Under the pieces are notes generated by a model, which had not been told where the DNA came from, made no database searches, and was given only the letters and a program-made list of their open reading frames with translations. 64,000 nucleotides of DNA, from NCBI GenBank assembly GCA_013407085.1, contig JACCGJ010024105.1:23463-87462 (forward strand), written 5' to 3'. Shown here in pieces: positions 1 through 10,965 of this stretch (position 1 is the first letter of the stretch; every line of letters starts with the position of its first letter). This DNA is from Atriophallophorus winterbourni (lineage: Eukaryota; Platyhelminthes; Trematoda; Plagiorchiida; Microphallidae). The translations under genes and the position numbers were made by a program.

Positions 1-35
1 AAGAAGGAATTTTACACAAATTTTTGTCATTTACA
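1..35 (-). repeat. BEL 3' LTR, first 35 bp only
   Basis: The 22 bases at 14-35 match the outer end of the 5' LTR at 3829-3850. The adjoining bases 36-55 are pyrimidine-rich on the plus strand, which is a polypurine tract in element sense. The remainder of this LTR is to the left of the window. Confidence 0.6.
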
Positions 36-260
36 CCGCCCGCCAAATTCCTTCTAGAGCTAACTCCTGAATGAACAAACTGATTGGTTCCACCTTCCTA
101 ACTACCCGACCCTGAATACAGCAGAATGGCAATGACTCTATTTAGTGGCGAGTCACACACGCCACGTCGCATCGCCATCATTGGACACATGTGGCTTTTT
201 ATAGGGAAATAGTTTGCCGGGCTAAGACCCACCACGTCCTCAGGTTCTGCCGTTCTCCCT

Positions 261-3200
261 TTAAGAAGTTTGAGCTAGCCCTATCTGCGCCGTCACGCCA
301 GGCTCCGAGCATTCCTCTTGTGCTCCTTCCAGCAGACAAATTTTCCGTATATCGCGTGTTACCAAACCATTTTTTGAGCGGACAACAGTTCTGACCAGAT
401 GATCTTGAGTTGCCGGTCTGGCATCTAACCGTTTACAGGTTAGGCATTTCGCGAGTGCTCGATTCACGCATGATATCCCACTGATCGGCCAAAATTTCCT
501 GCGCAGGACGCTGAGGGTATGCGCTGGCCCAGAATGTCCTTCGAGCAGATAAACATCAAAAATCAATAGGTCAGTAACATTATGCCTTTTAGGAATTATA
601 ATGGGATGAATGCTTTCATCTGCAAGATCAGAATGCCTCAATCGACCACCAACTTTCCAAGTACCTTGATCAATAAATGGGCGTAACTTCTTCAATGATG
701 ACACATTGAACTCGCATGGCTCACTTAGCGCCTTATCACCAAATACATTCCGCTGCGTCAATCGAATAATTTCTGCTTCGGCATTTCGGAATTCGTCTAA
801 TCCGATCTTGCCTACCGATAAAGATCCATTGGAGCCATGACTAAACATGATAATAACATAACGCTTGAAACGGATCAGCCATGCAATCGAGCGTACAAGC
901 CGTTTCCAACTAGAGAATCGACGAAGAATGACGTCCATCCGAAACCTTTTAATGGGACCCGAAATGTCATTTTTGTCCCACCAGAGAATTCGAAGAGCAT
1001 CTCTATCATTCTCTGGCACTTTTACCTGTAAGAACATTTTTTCGATATCAGCGGCGACGGCATAGGCGTGTAAGCGGAAGCGTATCAACACGTCGATCAA
1101 ATTCGTTGTCAGATTTGGTCCTTGAAGTAGGGCATCATTCAACAATACACCGTTGTGTTTAGCAGCACAATCGAACACAATTCTAAGCTTCTCTGGTTTC
1201 TTAGGATTGAAAACAGGATGGTGAGGCAAATACCAAGCATGATTCTCATCTGCATTACTCGGAACGGTTTCGATATAACCAGTAGTCAAATGATGTGCCA
1301 TTATCCTGTTGTAGCGTTCGAATAACGCACTGTCACGGTCGAATCGACGCCTCAAGTAGCCCAAGCGCTTTTCCGCTATCCAATAATTTGCGGTAAGTTC
1401 ACGTCTATCACCCCTCCATGGTAGCGGCACCTGGAAGTGACCGTCAATAAATTTTGATCGTTTTACTAGAGAAAATGCTTCTTCATCCTCACGCGATCGT
1501 TCCTTGCCTTCTGTGGCAATATCCACAAATTCAGTATTGTATAGCCTCCTGATACATTCATCGATGGACCCTTCATCCGTAGAAGAATTTAAACTGAAGA
1601 CATTTTTCGAGTCTTGGCATGCCGGTCCTTGCAAAATCCAACCCAACAATGTTTTCGTTGCAAATGGACAGCGCCTGCCTCCTAATCGCTGTTCCAACGC
1701 CCAATGCGCTTCCGGAACGTTACATCCAATCAGCAAGGTTATTTTTTGTCCAACATTCTCCGAGAATCTTAGATCCTTCAAATGATCATATCTCGCGATG
1801 ATACTATTCGGGGAATTCATTGTTACTTCAGGTAACTTGGAAACCGTGTAGGCTTCGGCAACATGAATTACTTCATCCCCGTCAACGGAATGTACATTGA
1901 AACTCAATACTGAACTTTTCAATTTTCGATGCAAACCGAGCGAGGTTATCGACACATCAACTGCGACACTAGGCATACCGAATTTCTCAACAAATCTTTG
2001 TGAGATCAGAGTGGTATCCGAGCCATTATCGAGTAACGCTACGACTGGAACAAGCCCCACAGGCGTGTCAATTTTCACCGTCAGGTAACCCAGGCTTACT
2101 GCTGGACTGAGAGCAGTAGCACTGTAATTAATAGTTTTTTGTTGCTCACTTATACGATTATAATGTAGAGACGAATGGTGACGTCTACCACACCCTTCGA
2201 CGGAGCAAACAGTCGGCACCTTGCAGTCGCATGCTTTATGAGACCGGTTCAAGCAAACGTAGCACATACCGTGTTGCTTAGCAATAGCCCATCTGTCTTT
2301 CACATCAGCCTTCAGATATGTAGGGCAGTTTTCTATTCGATGAGGTCCTTTACACTGGTAGCATTCTATTCGCATTGATGGGGAGTAACTTGTGGTCATG
2401 TACACTCTCCGTCCTTCGGACAATTTCAATTTCTCTGATGGCTTAGTCTCATTAATGAGCATGCCAAACCTGCTCCTGGCGATTCTCGCTTTGCGGGAGA
2501 CAAACTCGGATAAACGTGCAAAGTCAACTTCTGAACCATCAGCGGCAATCGCATCTGCCAGTTCAGCCCATTGCTGTTGTAGTCCAGCCGGCAAACATTT
2601 GACCAATCCTTCCAAGGTGGTGACAGAATTCAAGTCTGCTTCACAGCGCATTTGCTTTAAAGCAATCTGACAACTTTCCATCTTCAAAGCAAGGTTTGAC
2701 AGACTATCCGAATCGCTTCTTACTTTGGCTGCTTCACTCAACACCTCGGTCAATAACGAGCGTGCAACGACATGAGGCAGGCCAAACATTTCCTGTAGGA
2801 TGCTGCGTGCTCTTTTATACCCGTCTTCAGGCGACAGCATCACACAAGCATCAATCGCTTTTCGAGCATTGCCTCGGCAATAATACATAAGATATAGCAA
2901 ACGCTGTCCGGAATCGCAAGTTTTCGATTCTATATAACACTCAAATTGCCGAATAAATTTCCAGTAATCCACCGAATTGCCATCAAATGTAGATAACTCT
3001 ACCCTAGGCAATGAAGCAACATCGTTTACGACCCTTTGTGACATTTTCACCGCTTCCGACTCAATATGTCGATTAACCGGAACTTCAGCAACATAGTTGT
3101 CGTTGACACTGCATCCGCCCAAACGAGCTATCGTCTCCTTAGCAATCACTAAATCTCTCTCTAATTCGAGCTCACGCACAGACAGCCCATGTTTAGAGTC

Positions 3201-3320
3201 GAAATTAGGACTACCTCGAGATGATATACAAGAGCTACGCGAGGCGGAACCAACAGTGTCACTATCATTATTACAGGTAAGCTTATCAGTAATGTTCAGA
3301 CGTTTCGATTTACGTGGCAT
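261..3320 (-). CDS. BEL/Pao Gag-protease-truncated RT-integrase fusion polyprotein
   Basis: One open frame of about 1,019 residues from an ATG at 3320 (MPRKSKRLN); the frame is open further upstream but with no ATG. Domain order: a short charged helix (about 45-70), DUF1759-type Gag (about 95-250), Cys/His knuckles (CYQCKGPH..., about 320-385), a DUF1758 aspartic protease with LLDNGSDTTLIS (about 430), then the start of RT (HHPVFNPKKPEKLRIVFDC, AADIEKMF). At about residue 795 the RT stops after KRFRM and runs straight into the linker that normally follows RNase H (SSWKRLVRSIAWLIRFK). The integrase HHCC zinc region follows (EGHSGPAHTL...CLTC), with no DDE core. The YVDD box and RNase H are missing, yet the frame stays open, so the deletion is in frame. 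It cannot copy itself autonomously. Family assignment is firm; whether it is expressed is unknown. Confidence 0.85.
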   Translation of the reverse strand: MPRKSKRLNITDKLTCNNDSDTVGSASRSSCISSRGSPNFDSKHGLSVRELELERDLVIAKETIARLGGCSVNDNYVAEVPVNRHIESEAVKMSQRVVNDVASLPRVELSTFDGNSVDYWKFIRQFECYIESKTCDSGQRLLYLMYYCRGNARKAIDACVMLSPEDGYKRARSILQEMFGLPHVVARSLLTEVLSEAAKVRSDSDSLSNLALKMESCQIALKQMRCEADLNSVTTLEGLVKCLPAGLQQQWAELADAIAADGSEVDFARLSEFVSRKARIARSRFGMLINETKPSEKLKLSEGRRVYMTTSYSPSMRIECYQCKGPHRIENCPTYLKADVKDRWAIAKQHGMCYVCLNRSHKACDCKVPTVCSVEGCGRRHHSSLHYNRISEQQKTINYSATALSPAVSLGYLTVKIDTPVGLVPVVALLDNGSDTTLISQRFVEKFGMPSVAVDVSITSLGLHRKLKSSVLSFNVHSVDGDEVIHVAEAYTVSKLPEVTMNSPNSIIARYDHLKDLRFSENVGQKITLLIGCNVPEAHWALEQRLGGRRCPFATKTLLGWILQGPACQDSKNVFSLNSSTDEGSIDECIRRLYNTEFVDIATEGKERSREDEEAFSLVKRSKFIDGHFQVPLPWRGDRRELTANYWIAEKRLGYLRRRFDRDSALFERYNRIMAHHLTTGYIETVPSNADENHAWYLPHHPVFNPKKPEKLRIVFDCAAKHNGVLLNDALLQGPNLTTNLIDVLIRFRLHAYAVAADIEKMFLQVKVPENDRDALRILWWDKNDISGPIKRFRMDVILRRFSSWKRLVRSIAWLIRFKRYVIIMFSHGSNGSLSVGKIGLDEFRNAEAEIIRLTQRNVFGDKALSEPCEFNVSSLKKLRPFIDQGTWKVGGRLRHSDLADESIHPIIIPKRHNVTDLLIFDVYLLEGHSGPAHTLSVLRRKFWPISGISCVNRALAKCLTCKRLDARPATQDHLVRTVVRSKNGLVTRDIRKICLLEGAQEECSEPGVTAQIGLAQTS

Positions 3321-3368
3321 TATCAAAAATGGCGAAACACAAAATAAAAAAGGCAAGAACGTCACCAA

Positions 3369-3850
3369 TGTTTGAACAGAAATGAGAAGATGTACGAGGG
3401 TCCAAGTTGATCCTCAATCCGCTGGATTGGCGATCCAATTGACCGTATCCAATTGAGCAATTCGATTTGAGTGCTTCCCGTCAAGTTTGGGAAGAAAACG
3501 AATACTTCTCGTCCAGTTGGAGAAGAATCAAAATCCAGTTCCAAAATTGAGTACTGTAACGACCAATGTCGTTAGTTAACGCGTAGATTCCCGTCCCTAG
3601 TTCGACAAATTCAGAACCACGATTTGGGTTTACTACGGTACTGTAATTAATGACAGTTACAATAATAATGGTATACAAACCTCAATTATATCGGAACGCA
3701 CCGGTACAATGGAGTCAAACTCCAGCAATAATAGATTCAATGAAAATGACGACCTGACGCATAAAAACTAGAAAATAGTTAATTTACCAATGTTGTCGTC
3801 CAAATTTCCGTATCAAACAACAAATGACACACAAATTTTTGTCATTTACA
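3369..3850 (-). repeat. BEL 5' LTR (482 bp)
   Basis: Bounded by TG at 3369 and CA at 3850. The inner edge is followed on the minus strand by TTGGTGACG, typical of a primer-binding region in this clade. The outer 22 bases recur at 14-35. The flanking plus-strand DNA at 3851 resumes gypsy protease coding sequence, which fixes the outer boundary. Confidence 0.7.
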
Positions 3851-6800
3851 ATCCCACCTAACGAAACCGAACGCAAGTGTCCGTCGGGATTGACCCTTCA
3901 GGCAGCCAACGGTACTCGGATAGCCACTTATGGTCATCGGTCCCTCGCGGTAGACCTGGGCTTACGAAGATCGTTCCACTGGGTGTTCACTATTGCAGAC
4001 GTGAAAACTCCGATTTTGGGTGCAGATTTCAACCTCGCGGTGGACATAAGCCAACGAAGGCTTATCGATAACACCACGAAGTTAAATTCAATGGGCGAAT
4101 ACCATTACACATCCATACAGTCTATTCGAGTTTTGACTCCAGTAGTCACCCAGCCTTGTAAGGAACTCATAGTCCAGTTTCCGGAGATCTTCAAACCACA
4201 GTCATTCACAAATGTGGTCAAACACCAGGTCGAACACCACATTGTCATACGTGGCCCTCCAGTTTTTGCCAAACCACGTAGACTAGCTCCAAACAAACTG
4301 GCGATCGCCAAACAAGAGTTTGAACATATGTTGGAGCTAGGAATCATCCGCTTGTCGACCTCACCATGGGCTTCTCCACTACATATGGTTGAGAAAAGTA
4401 CCGCAGATACGTGGCGCCCATGCGGAGATTATAGGGCACTCAATCGCATTACGGTACCAGACCGTTACCCCATTCCACACATCCACGATTTTACGGCGTC
4501 CCTAAACGGAAAAACCGTGTTCTCGAAGCTTGACCCAGTACGCGCCTATCACCAAATCCCGGTTGCGAAGGAAGTTATCCCTAAAACGGCTGTCACGACA
4601 CCATTTGGCTTATATGAATTCGTACGAATGCCATTTGGTCTCCGAAATGACGCACAAACTTTCCAGCGTTTTATGGGTCAAGTATTTGAGGGATTGCCTT
4701 TCGTATACGTTTATATTGATGACGTGCTAATTGCTAGCAACACATCGACAGAACATGTTGAGCATCTTGGAGATGTTTTTCAGCGCCTATCTCAGTATGG
4801 TATTGTCGTGAATCCAGATAAATGCATCTTTCATGTGGCAACACTAGACTTTCTCGGTCACCGCATCGATTCCACCGGAATTAAACCCGTTGAACAGAAA
4901 GTCTCTGCCATCCGCGATTATCCATGCCCGAGTTCAATCCGCCAGCTGCGTCGATTTTTGGGCCTAGTCAACTACTACAGACGATTCATTCCCCATTGCG
5001 CGAAGTTAGCTCAACCGCTTACAGATTTACTTCGCTGCAAAGAAAGAAATTTTTCAATGAATCCACAAGCGATCAAAGCTTCTGACGCGCTTAAATCCGC
5101 TCTTGAGCAGGCGACAACTCTGACTTATATATCAGCTGAGACAGGTGCCCACTTATCGCTTGTTACCGATGCATCAAACGAAGCTGTATGCGCAGTACTC
5201 CAACAAAAGGTCAATAACACGATTAGACCCCTAGCCTTCTTCTCACGCCGACTGCAGCCAGCGCAGACACGATATAGTAACTTTGGTCGCGAGCTCCTTG
5301 CTGTGTATTATTCCATTCGCCATTTCCGGCATTTACTCGAAGGTCGCAGTTTCACGGTTTACACCGACCACAAACCTTTAACGTTTGCTCTTTCTGCACC
5401 ATCGGATCGATATTCGCCTCTAGAAATACGTCACCTGGATTATATCTCGCAATTCACGAGCGACATTTGATATCTTTCCGGCCCGTCAGACACGGTTGCA
5501 GATACATTCTCTCGAATTCAGTTAAGTGCTATCGATCTGCCTGGAATCGACTTTGAGCAATTGGCACGATCGCAGCAAAATGACCCAGTAATAAGCCGGT
5601 ACATTACTTCCCAATCAGGTAAAATCCGCCGTATTCTGATTACTAATTCAAATTATTATCTGGTTTGTGACATGTCTACTGATAAAGCCCGTCCGATTGT
5701 CCCATCAGATTTGACACGTACCGTATTCGAGCATTTGCATGGTTTATCACATCCCGGAATAAAAGCTACTCGAAAGCTGATTAGCTCTCGTTATCTTTGG
5801 TCCGACATGCATAAAGACATTCAACTTTGGACCAAGAGTTGCCTCCGATGTCAACAAAGCAAAGTCCAACGTCACACCATCAATTTTCCCTGGTGTATTT
5901 CCACCTGTTACGGAGCGCTTTCAGCACGTTCACTTGGATCTCGTTGGTCCATCAGCGGTCTCTAACGGTTGCACCAATATATTGACCTGCGTCGACCGTT
6001 TTACCCAATGGCCATTGGCTGTAGCCATACAGGATATCAGTGCAGAAACGGTTGCGAAAGCTCTCGTTCAACATTGGATCAGCAACTTTGGTGTACCGAA
6101 CTTTATTACCACTGACAGAGGTTCCCAATTTCAGTCAACGCTTTTTCGGAAATTGAATAAAACACTCGGTACAGAGCACATACAGACTACAGCCTACCAT
6201 CCTTCTTCAAATGGCAACTCAAAGCCGCAATCGTGAGTCACAGGAATTCAGAACGTTGGTCCGAGTCATTGCTTTTGGTGCTTCTTGGTATCCGTACAAC
6301 CGTGAAAGAAGACCTGGGTTGCTCAGATGCTGAAATGGTGTACAGGAGTACACTTAACCTACCTGGCGAATTTCTGACCTCTTCCGATTCACCAAATGAT
6401 CTTACAGCTCCACAATATGTCAGTCGCCTTCGCAGCTTTATGAAATCATTACGAGCTATTCCAACTCGCCAACAAGCTCAACCGTTCTATATCCCGGCAG
6501 ACTTGTCTACCTGCGACTTTGTGTTTGTGCGCACCGATCATGTACGTCGACCACTTCAACCACCGTATACTGGCCCATACAAGGTGCTCAGCAGGCATCC
6601 CAAGTATTTCGTAATTGACCGGAATGGATCAAGAGAAACTGTCAGTATCGATCGTTTGAAAGTAGCCTACGTCGAACCGGCACCAGAGGCGAAAGAAAAT
6701 ACCCCGAACGTTGCTCCTCAAGATTTTGTCACTCCATCCCCCAAACCGAAGCTCACCGGTACTCCTGATCCCTCAAGGAAACCCCCTTTACCCCCTTGTA

Positions 6801-6862
6801 TCAAACAAACTGAACCTTACAGGCAAACCCGATCTGGTCGTAGAGTCCATTTTCCATCATAG
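3851..6862 (+). pseudogene. Ty3/gypsy pol (protease end, RT, RNase H, integrase), broken
   Basis: Order: protease C-terminal part (LQAANGT, ILGADF), RT with [15 protein letters not shown] and YIDD (about 4712), RNase H with VTDAS (about 5165) and YTDHKPL, integrase HHCC (about 5735-5860), and the DDE core with LDLVGP and TTDRGSQF. Lesions: an in-frame TGA at 5468-5470, where an Arg codon CGA is expected by context (DI-stop-YLSGPSD); a frameshift near 5885; and a deletion near 6215 between HPSSNG and QLKAA that removes the segment carrying the catalytic Glu and shifts frame. The tail (about 6530-6862) has the basic chromodomain-free end typical of the family. Not functional as it stands. Confidence 0.85.
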
Positions 6863-6924
6863 TTTGAGGACTTCACAGCTTAGCGATTTCTTCGAGCGTC
6901 TTCTATAGGCCCGACGCTTTAGGG

Positions 6925-7310
6925 TGTTGAGTACTATGGCATTTTTCTGTAAACATTTTTGTTTGTATCGATCAATGTACACTTCTTGAATTGTACCCGG
7001 ATTTTGCTAATATAAAATTTTCGTTTGCTCGGAGTCGCTCTTCTCATCTCCTTTGATACCCGTACTGCGTGCTTGGAGTTCTGACTGTGGATTGTGGAAA
7101 GATTGCTTGCCTGCTATAAAAGGACCGCTCCATATTTCAGCCACACCTAATTCTTGGATTTACCGCGGTGATAATACTTTGACGTTTGGACCGGAATAGT
7201 CAATTGCCAAGCCGGGGAGAATCGCTTTCAGTTCAATCGAAGAATTATTGTGAGTGGTTACCTTTTTTACTTTTTACACATATACTGTAATCTCACGTAG
7301 CCTGAACCAC
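6925..7310 (+). repeat. Probable gypsy 3' LTR
   Basis: It begins at TGTTGAGTACT after a short purine run (AGGG). It contains a TATA-like box at 7115-7121 and lies about 60 bp after the pol stop. The 5' LTR is outside the window, so the right end cannot be fixed by comparison; 7310 is an estimate made before LINE sequence starts at about 7330. Confidence 0.5.
7115..7121 (+). promoter_or_regulatory. TATA-like box within gypsy LTR
   Basis: TATAAAA within the probable LTR, placed where an LTR promoter would be expected. Motif only. Confidence 0.35.
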
Positions 7311-7329
7311 CACAGATGAACTAGCAAAG

Positions 7330-7470
7330 CTTGTATAGCAATTTAGGAGAGTATTCAGGAAAAAAAGTTACCCCAGTTGCGGTTCAAACTCTGATTAAAA
7401 CTCGAGACGGTACTCTAGGATATAAGTTCTTCTGGGAGAATGTTCTAGAATTTTACAACCTCATTTGTTT
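7330..7470 (-). mobile_element. Family B LINE, C-terminal end fragment
   Basis: The minus-strand sequence matches the segment at 18490-18610 (minus) and 32640-32790 (plus), which encodes the end of the RT ORF (RVVNFWNRLPEEL-like) and the start of the 3' UTR. It looks like the far end of the family B copy interrupted by family F (7480-9122). Confidence 0.55.
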
Positions 7471-7479
7471 TTTTAACGA

Positions 7480-9122
7480 GCTTCATGCTAGGTTTTCAGT
7501 TGCCAATCGATATGTCCAAGGAAAATTTTTGCCAAGATTGGGCATCTTACATTTCTCTATGTTGAATGACATGTCATCCATGACCGCCCAATTCGACACG
7601 ATGTCCAAATCCATTTGCAGTTTTTCACAATCCTCTGCAGAACTTATTGTCGTCCAAATTTTCATATCATCTGCGAACACGGCCATTTTGGACGATATGA
7701 GGGGGGTAAATCATTTATGTACAGCAGAAAGAGGAGCGGGCCTAGCACAGATCCTTGTGGGACTCCACTGGTGGTTTTGAACGTTTGGGATAGCGCTCCG
7801 TTAACTTTAACTTGGGCGTCGCGATCTGAGAGATAGTCGCACAACCATGAGAGGAGTGGATCACATATTCCTAAACGCATCAGTTTTTGAATAAGCAATG
7901 ATGATTGACTCTGTCAAAAGCTTCCGAAATGTCTAGGTAACAGACGTGGATGCAAGAACTTCTATCCAACTCCTTTGTCCAGTCGTCTAACGCTATGAGA
8001 AGATTCGTTAGACACGAGCGATGAGATCGAAATCCATGCTGCGCTGGCGAAAACAAATTCTGCGATTCAAAGTGTGCAACCATTCTTTTCGAGACTATAC
8101 GTTCCATGAGCTTAGCAATAACAGTAAAAGTGTGACGGGACGATAATTTGCAGCGTCATATCGGCAACCGCTTTTAAAGATATGTGTTATCACGCCGGAC
8201 TTGCAATCTTTCGGTACAACTCCTTTGAGCAACGAATAGTTAAACAAGCTGAAGCGCGGTTTACGAAGCTGGCGGTGACAGAACCTGAGCACATCTGTGT
8301 GATTTCATCCGCTCCTGGGGATTTTCTTACATTTAGTTTGAGCAAATGACTTGCAACAATCATTGGATTTATCGAAATATCGCACAATGTTTCGATTCCT
8401 GTTCGATTGATTGTTTCTGGTTTGGTTTGACTTTAGCTTTCGCGTTCATGATTTTGTATAGTAATTTTGGGTTGCGTTCCATTTTTGACAGCAGCATCAA
8501 TTGGTGCGCTTCCTTATCCTCTCGAATAAGTGCAGTCAATTTGTTGCGTAACATACGGAACTGTTGCCAAGAAGTAGAAGTATTGTTGGCTTTGTGCTGC
8601 ACCCACGCTGCTCGCTTCATTGCTATCCACTTTTTTGTTCTGCTGCGGACAACAAAACGAAGTTCATGGACGCACCTTTTCTGAACGATCTGTGAGTTCT
8701 CGTCTATCTTTAGTTTCAGAAAACCTACAAGTTCGTTCCATTGCGCGTCAGGGCTTATGTTGTCCATCTGAAAATTCGGAATCTGCACCAGCGTTTTACT
8801 CAGGGCCAATTTATCTACCCGTCGAACCACCTCATTCGGAACAAGCGATTGCTGAGTACTGCAAACATAGTCGGAAACAAGCACTGAATGGTCGCAAAGA
8901 CCCAGCGGAGCCTGGAATTTGATCGCTTTGATAGATTGTTGTTCTGATGTTAACACCAAATCCAAGACAGAAGGGCGGTCAGAACCTCTCCTCCGGGTGC
9001 ATTCGTGAACATGGTTGTATAACGGGATTGAATCTAGCACCTCTCCAAATCGGTATTCTAGCGTTTGTGGGGAGTGATTGTCCCTGAGATAAGGGGCGGA
9101 CAGATTAAAATCACGCAGCCCT
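7480..9122 (-). pseudogene. CR1-type LINE (family F), endonuclease end to RT, fragment
   Basis: Read on the minus strand from 9122. It begins in the endonuclease at a degraded GDFN box (RDFNLSAPYL). It continues through SVLDLVLTS and LGLCDHSVLVSDY, the linker region, and RT motifs PAQHGFRSHRSC, DISEAFDRVNHH, TSGVPQGSVLGPLLFLLYINDLP and FADDMKIW. Several frameshifts separate ORF pieces (8369-9040, 8095-8387, 7880-8107, 7662-7898, 7483-7686). Both ends are truncated. It lies inside family B sequence (9123-9768 on one side, 7330-7470 on the other). Confidence 0.75.
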
Positions 9123-9768
9123 AATCAATACTCGCAAATCCTTAACACACTAAGTGGCGTTAACACTGAGGGAATTCCCCGCCACCTGAGCTGAAATCTT
9201 ATCAACCAGTGCTGACAAGAGTTGGCTCTTATAATGGTTCAGTCGGAGGTCCCACTTGTATGACCCGTTTAAGACCCATTCAAGATCGTGCATCAGGGTA
9301 TCTTCATCCGTTGATCCGATGATTTTCACATCATCCTAGAAGATGAAGCATGGGCATTTCAATGCACACGACAAGTCATCAATGAAAATCAGGAATACCA
9401 GAGGACCGATAACCGACCCTTGTGGTACACCACTTATCTCGTCGGTTTGATTCGACAGCGTAGATCCTATCGAAGCAAGTAGACTACCCCGTATATTTTT
9501 GCTGCTAGCTTAATCTCTATAAGACGGTGATTTTCGAAATCTTGAGTCTTGCTGAAGTCTAGGTAGAGGGCTACGATAGGCTTCCATTCATACATTCTTT
9601 TAAGCGGCAATATTGAGAAAACTATGAAGGTTAGTCAGACAGGATTTACCTTTAACAAATCCATGCTGAGTTACACACAGTAGAGAATGCCGACAAAGAT
9701 GCTGACAGATTTTGACACACAGCAGTTACTTAAATACTTTCAACACGATGCTAGACAGGTTGACAGGT
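9123..9768 (-). pseudogene. Family B LINE, RT middle fragment
   Basis: The minus strand matches the plus-strand B copy at about 31750-32350: HGFVKGKSCLTN-like, the palm DFS motif, the GVPQG region and FADD region, with multiple frameshifts. It continues, after removal of the family A insertion, directly into the B fragment starting at 15143. The two halves differ from an uninterrupted copy by only a few bases at the joint. Confidence 0.7.
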
Positions 9769-10433
9769 CTATAATAATAATGATAATAATATATATTCTT
9801 GGATATCCAAGGCATGCAATACGTGATCAGTTAATCAAAATTTGAACAGCAAAAGAAAATAGTACAGTGCAAATGACCGAAGTGAGCGGTATTTTTAAAT
9901 ATTTTTTTCCGTTCAATAAGGGAAATTAATATACAGTAGGTAAGAAAAAAATTATCAATGTCTAATAGAAATAAAATTTCATTTAAATTATGTCAAGATT
10001 TACGAATGGCAAGGATGCAAGAAACAAATGGAGAAGAGAAATGGAAGATAATTATGGAAAAAGTGGTGCGAATTGTAATGAAGTTGTCATAAAAAATGGA
10101 TAAATAAATTATATATGAATAAATTCATGTTTTTACGGAAAGTTTGAATAAGAAGATTAAAAAGGGAACATAAATCCATCGGAATAAGAAAATCTAAGAA
10201 ATTCTGGGGAGGAGAGAGGGGTGTGGCTAATAGCAGGGAGGAAGCAGTAGGGTGCTGTGCTCCAATACTCTTGAAAAATTGTCGACCAATCGAACCAAAA
10301 TGTGTTCACCAGCCGGATTTTCGTTATCTGCAGGAGAATGAATCGCATACGGAACAAATCTCGGGCGGATAGATTTCGAGCCAATTACAGTGATGGTTCG
10401 TTATTCGAAGACACTGGAATATAATGAAAGATT

Positions 10434-10461
10434 TTCTCTTCACCAGCACGGTGAGAGGTCA
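10434..10461 (-). repeat. Shared LINE 3' hairpin motif (copy 1)
   Basis: CTCACC and GGTGAAGAG arms around a 4-5 base loop, in minus sense. The same motif occurs at 18358-18384, 32885-32909 and 35815-35841. Confidence 0.5.
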
Positions 10462-10706
10462 TCAAAGTAAAATAGTACATCATTTAAGAAATAAGAATGT
10501 ACATTTAAAAAACATGTTTTTTAGTTTTTTTTAGCTTTTTAGGTTTTTTTCCATTTTTTGGTAGATTTTCAATATTTTGCACGTTAAAATAAAAAATGAG
10601 ACATTTCTAGGCCTTGTGAGAAATAAAAGACAGTTATATACATAATGGTGTATAGAAAATGTTATCGAAGGCAATGTTAAGATTAATTTGTGTAAAAGCA
10701 TTTCAA

Positions 10707-10955
10707 GGGTCCGGTAACCTGACACTTGAATGGCCAGTTATCCAGAGAATACTATCTGACCTCATGATATACTAATATATGCAGATATATAAGCAGATAA
10801 CGGTTAAGGATATGGTTATATGGTAAAAATTATAAAACGCACGGTTACGATGAAGATGTGTAACAAGATATCTAAGGGTCCGGTAACCTGACACTTGAAT
10901 GGCCAGTTATTCAGAGAATACCATAAGACATTATGATATACTAATGTGTGGAGAA
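10707..10955 (-). repeat. Two direct copies of an 80-bp repeat in the LINE A 3' UTR
   Basis: The stretch starting GGGTCCGGTAACCTGACAC at about 10708 recurs at about 10876 with few differences over about 80 bp, including the AGAGAATACNAT and ATGATATACTAAT parts. Period about 168 bp. It lies directly after the RT stop. Confidence 0.8.
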
Positions 10956-10965
10956 AGATGTGGGA

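Larger units (their letters stand above)
1..3850 (-). mobile_element. BEL/Pao LTR retrotransposon, internally deleted
   Basis: Minus-strand element. Its 5' LTR is at 3369-3850 and the start of its 3' LTR at 1-35; the rest of the 3' LTR lies outside the window. Both LTR edges share a 22-base identical terminus (14-35 and 3829-3850), beginning TGTAAATGAC in element sense. A purine-rich tract lies next to the 3' LTR (minus strand of 36-55) and a primer-site-like TTGGTGACG follows the 5' LTR. The interior carries one long Gag-Pol reading frame. The element interrupts the protease of a Ty3/gypsy element whose coding sequence resumes at 3851. Beyond the shared terminus the two LTRs do not align well, so the 3' LTR may carry an indel. 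Confidence 0.85.
3851..7310 (+). mobile_element. Ty3/gypsy retrotransposon, CsRn1/Boudicca-like, 5' part outside window
   Basis: Coding sequence for the end of protease, RT, RNase H and integrase, followed by a candidate 3' LTR from 6925. The BEL insertion cuts the protease just after where the DTG active site should be. Gag and the 5' LTR would lie left of position 1, beyond the BEL element. The family label rests on the order of domains and on the [18 protein letters not shown] and ILGADF motifs, which I associate with CsRn1-type trematode elements; this is from memory of the family, not from alignment. Confidence 0.8.

Noticed and set aside
1..55. 11-bp inverted repeat (2-12 with 45-55) around the window start
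   Set aside because: Explained better as the LTR edge next to a polypurine tract; a short stem with a 32-base loop in AT-rich DNA is not convincing as a separate element.
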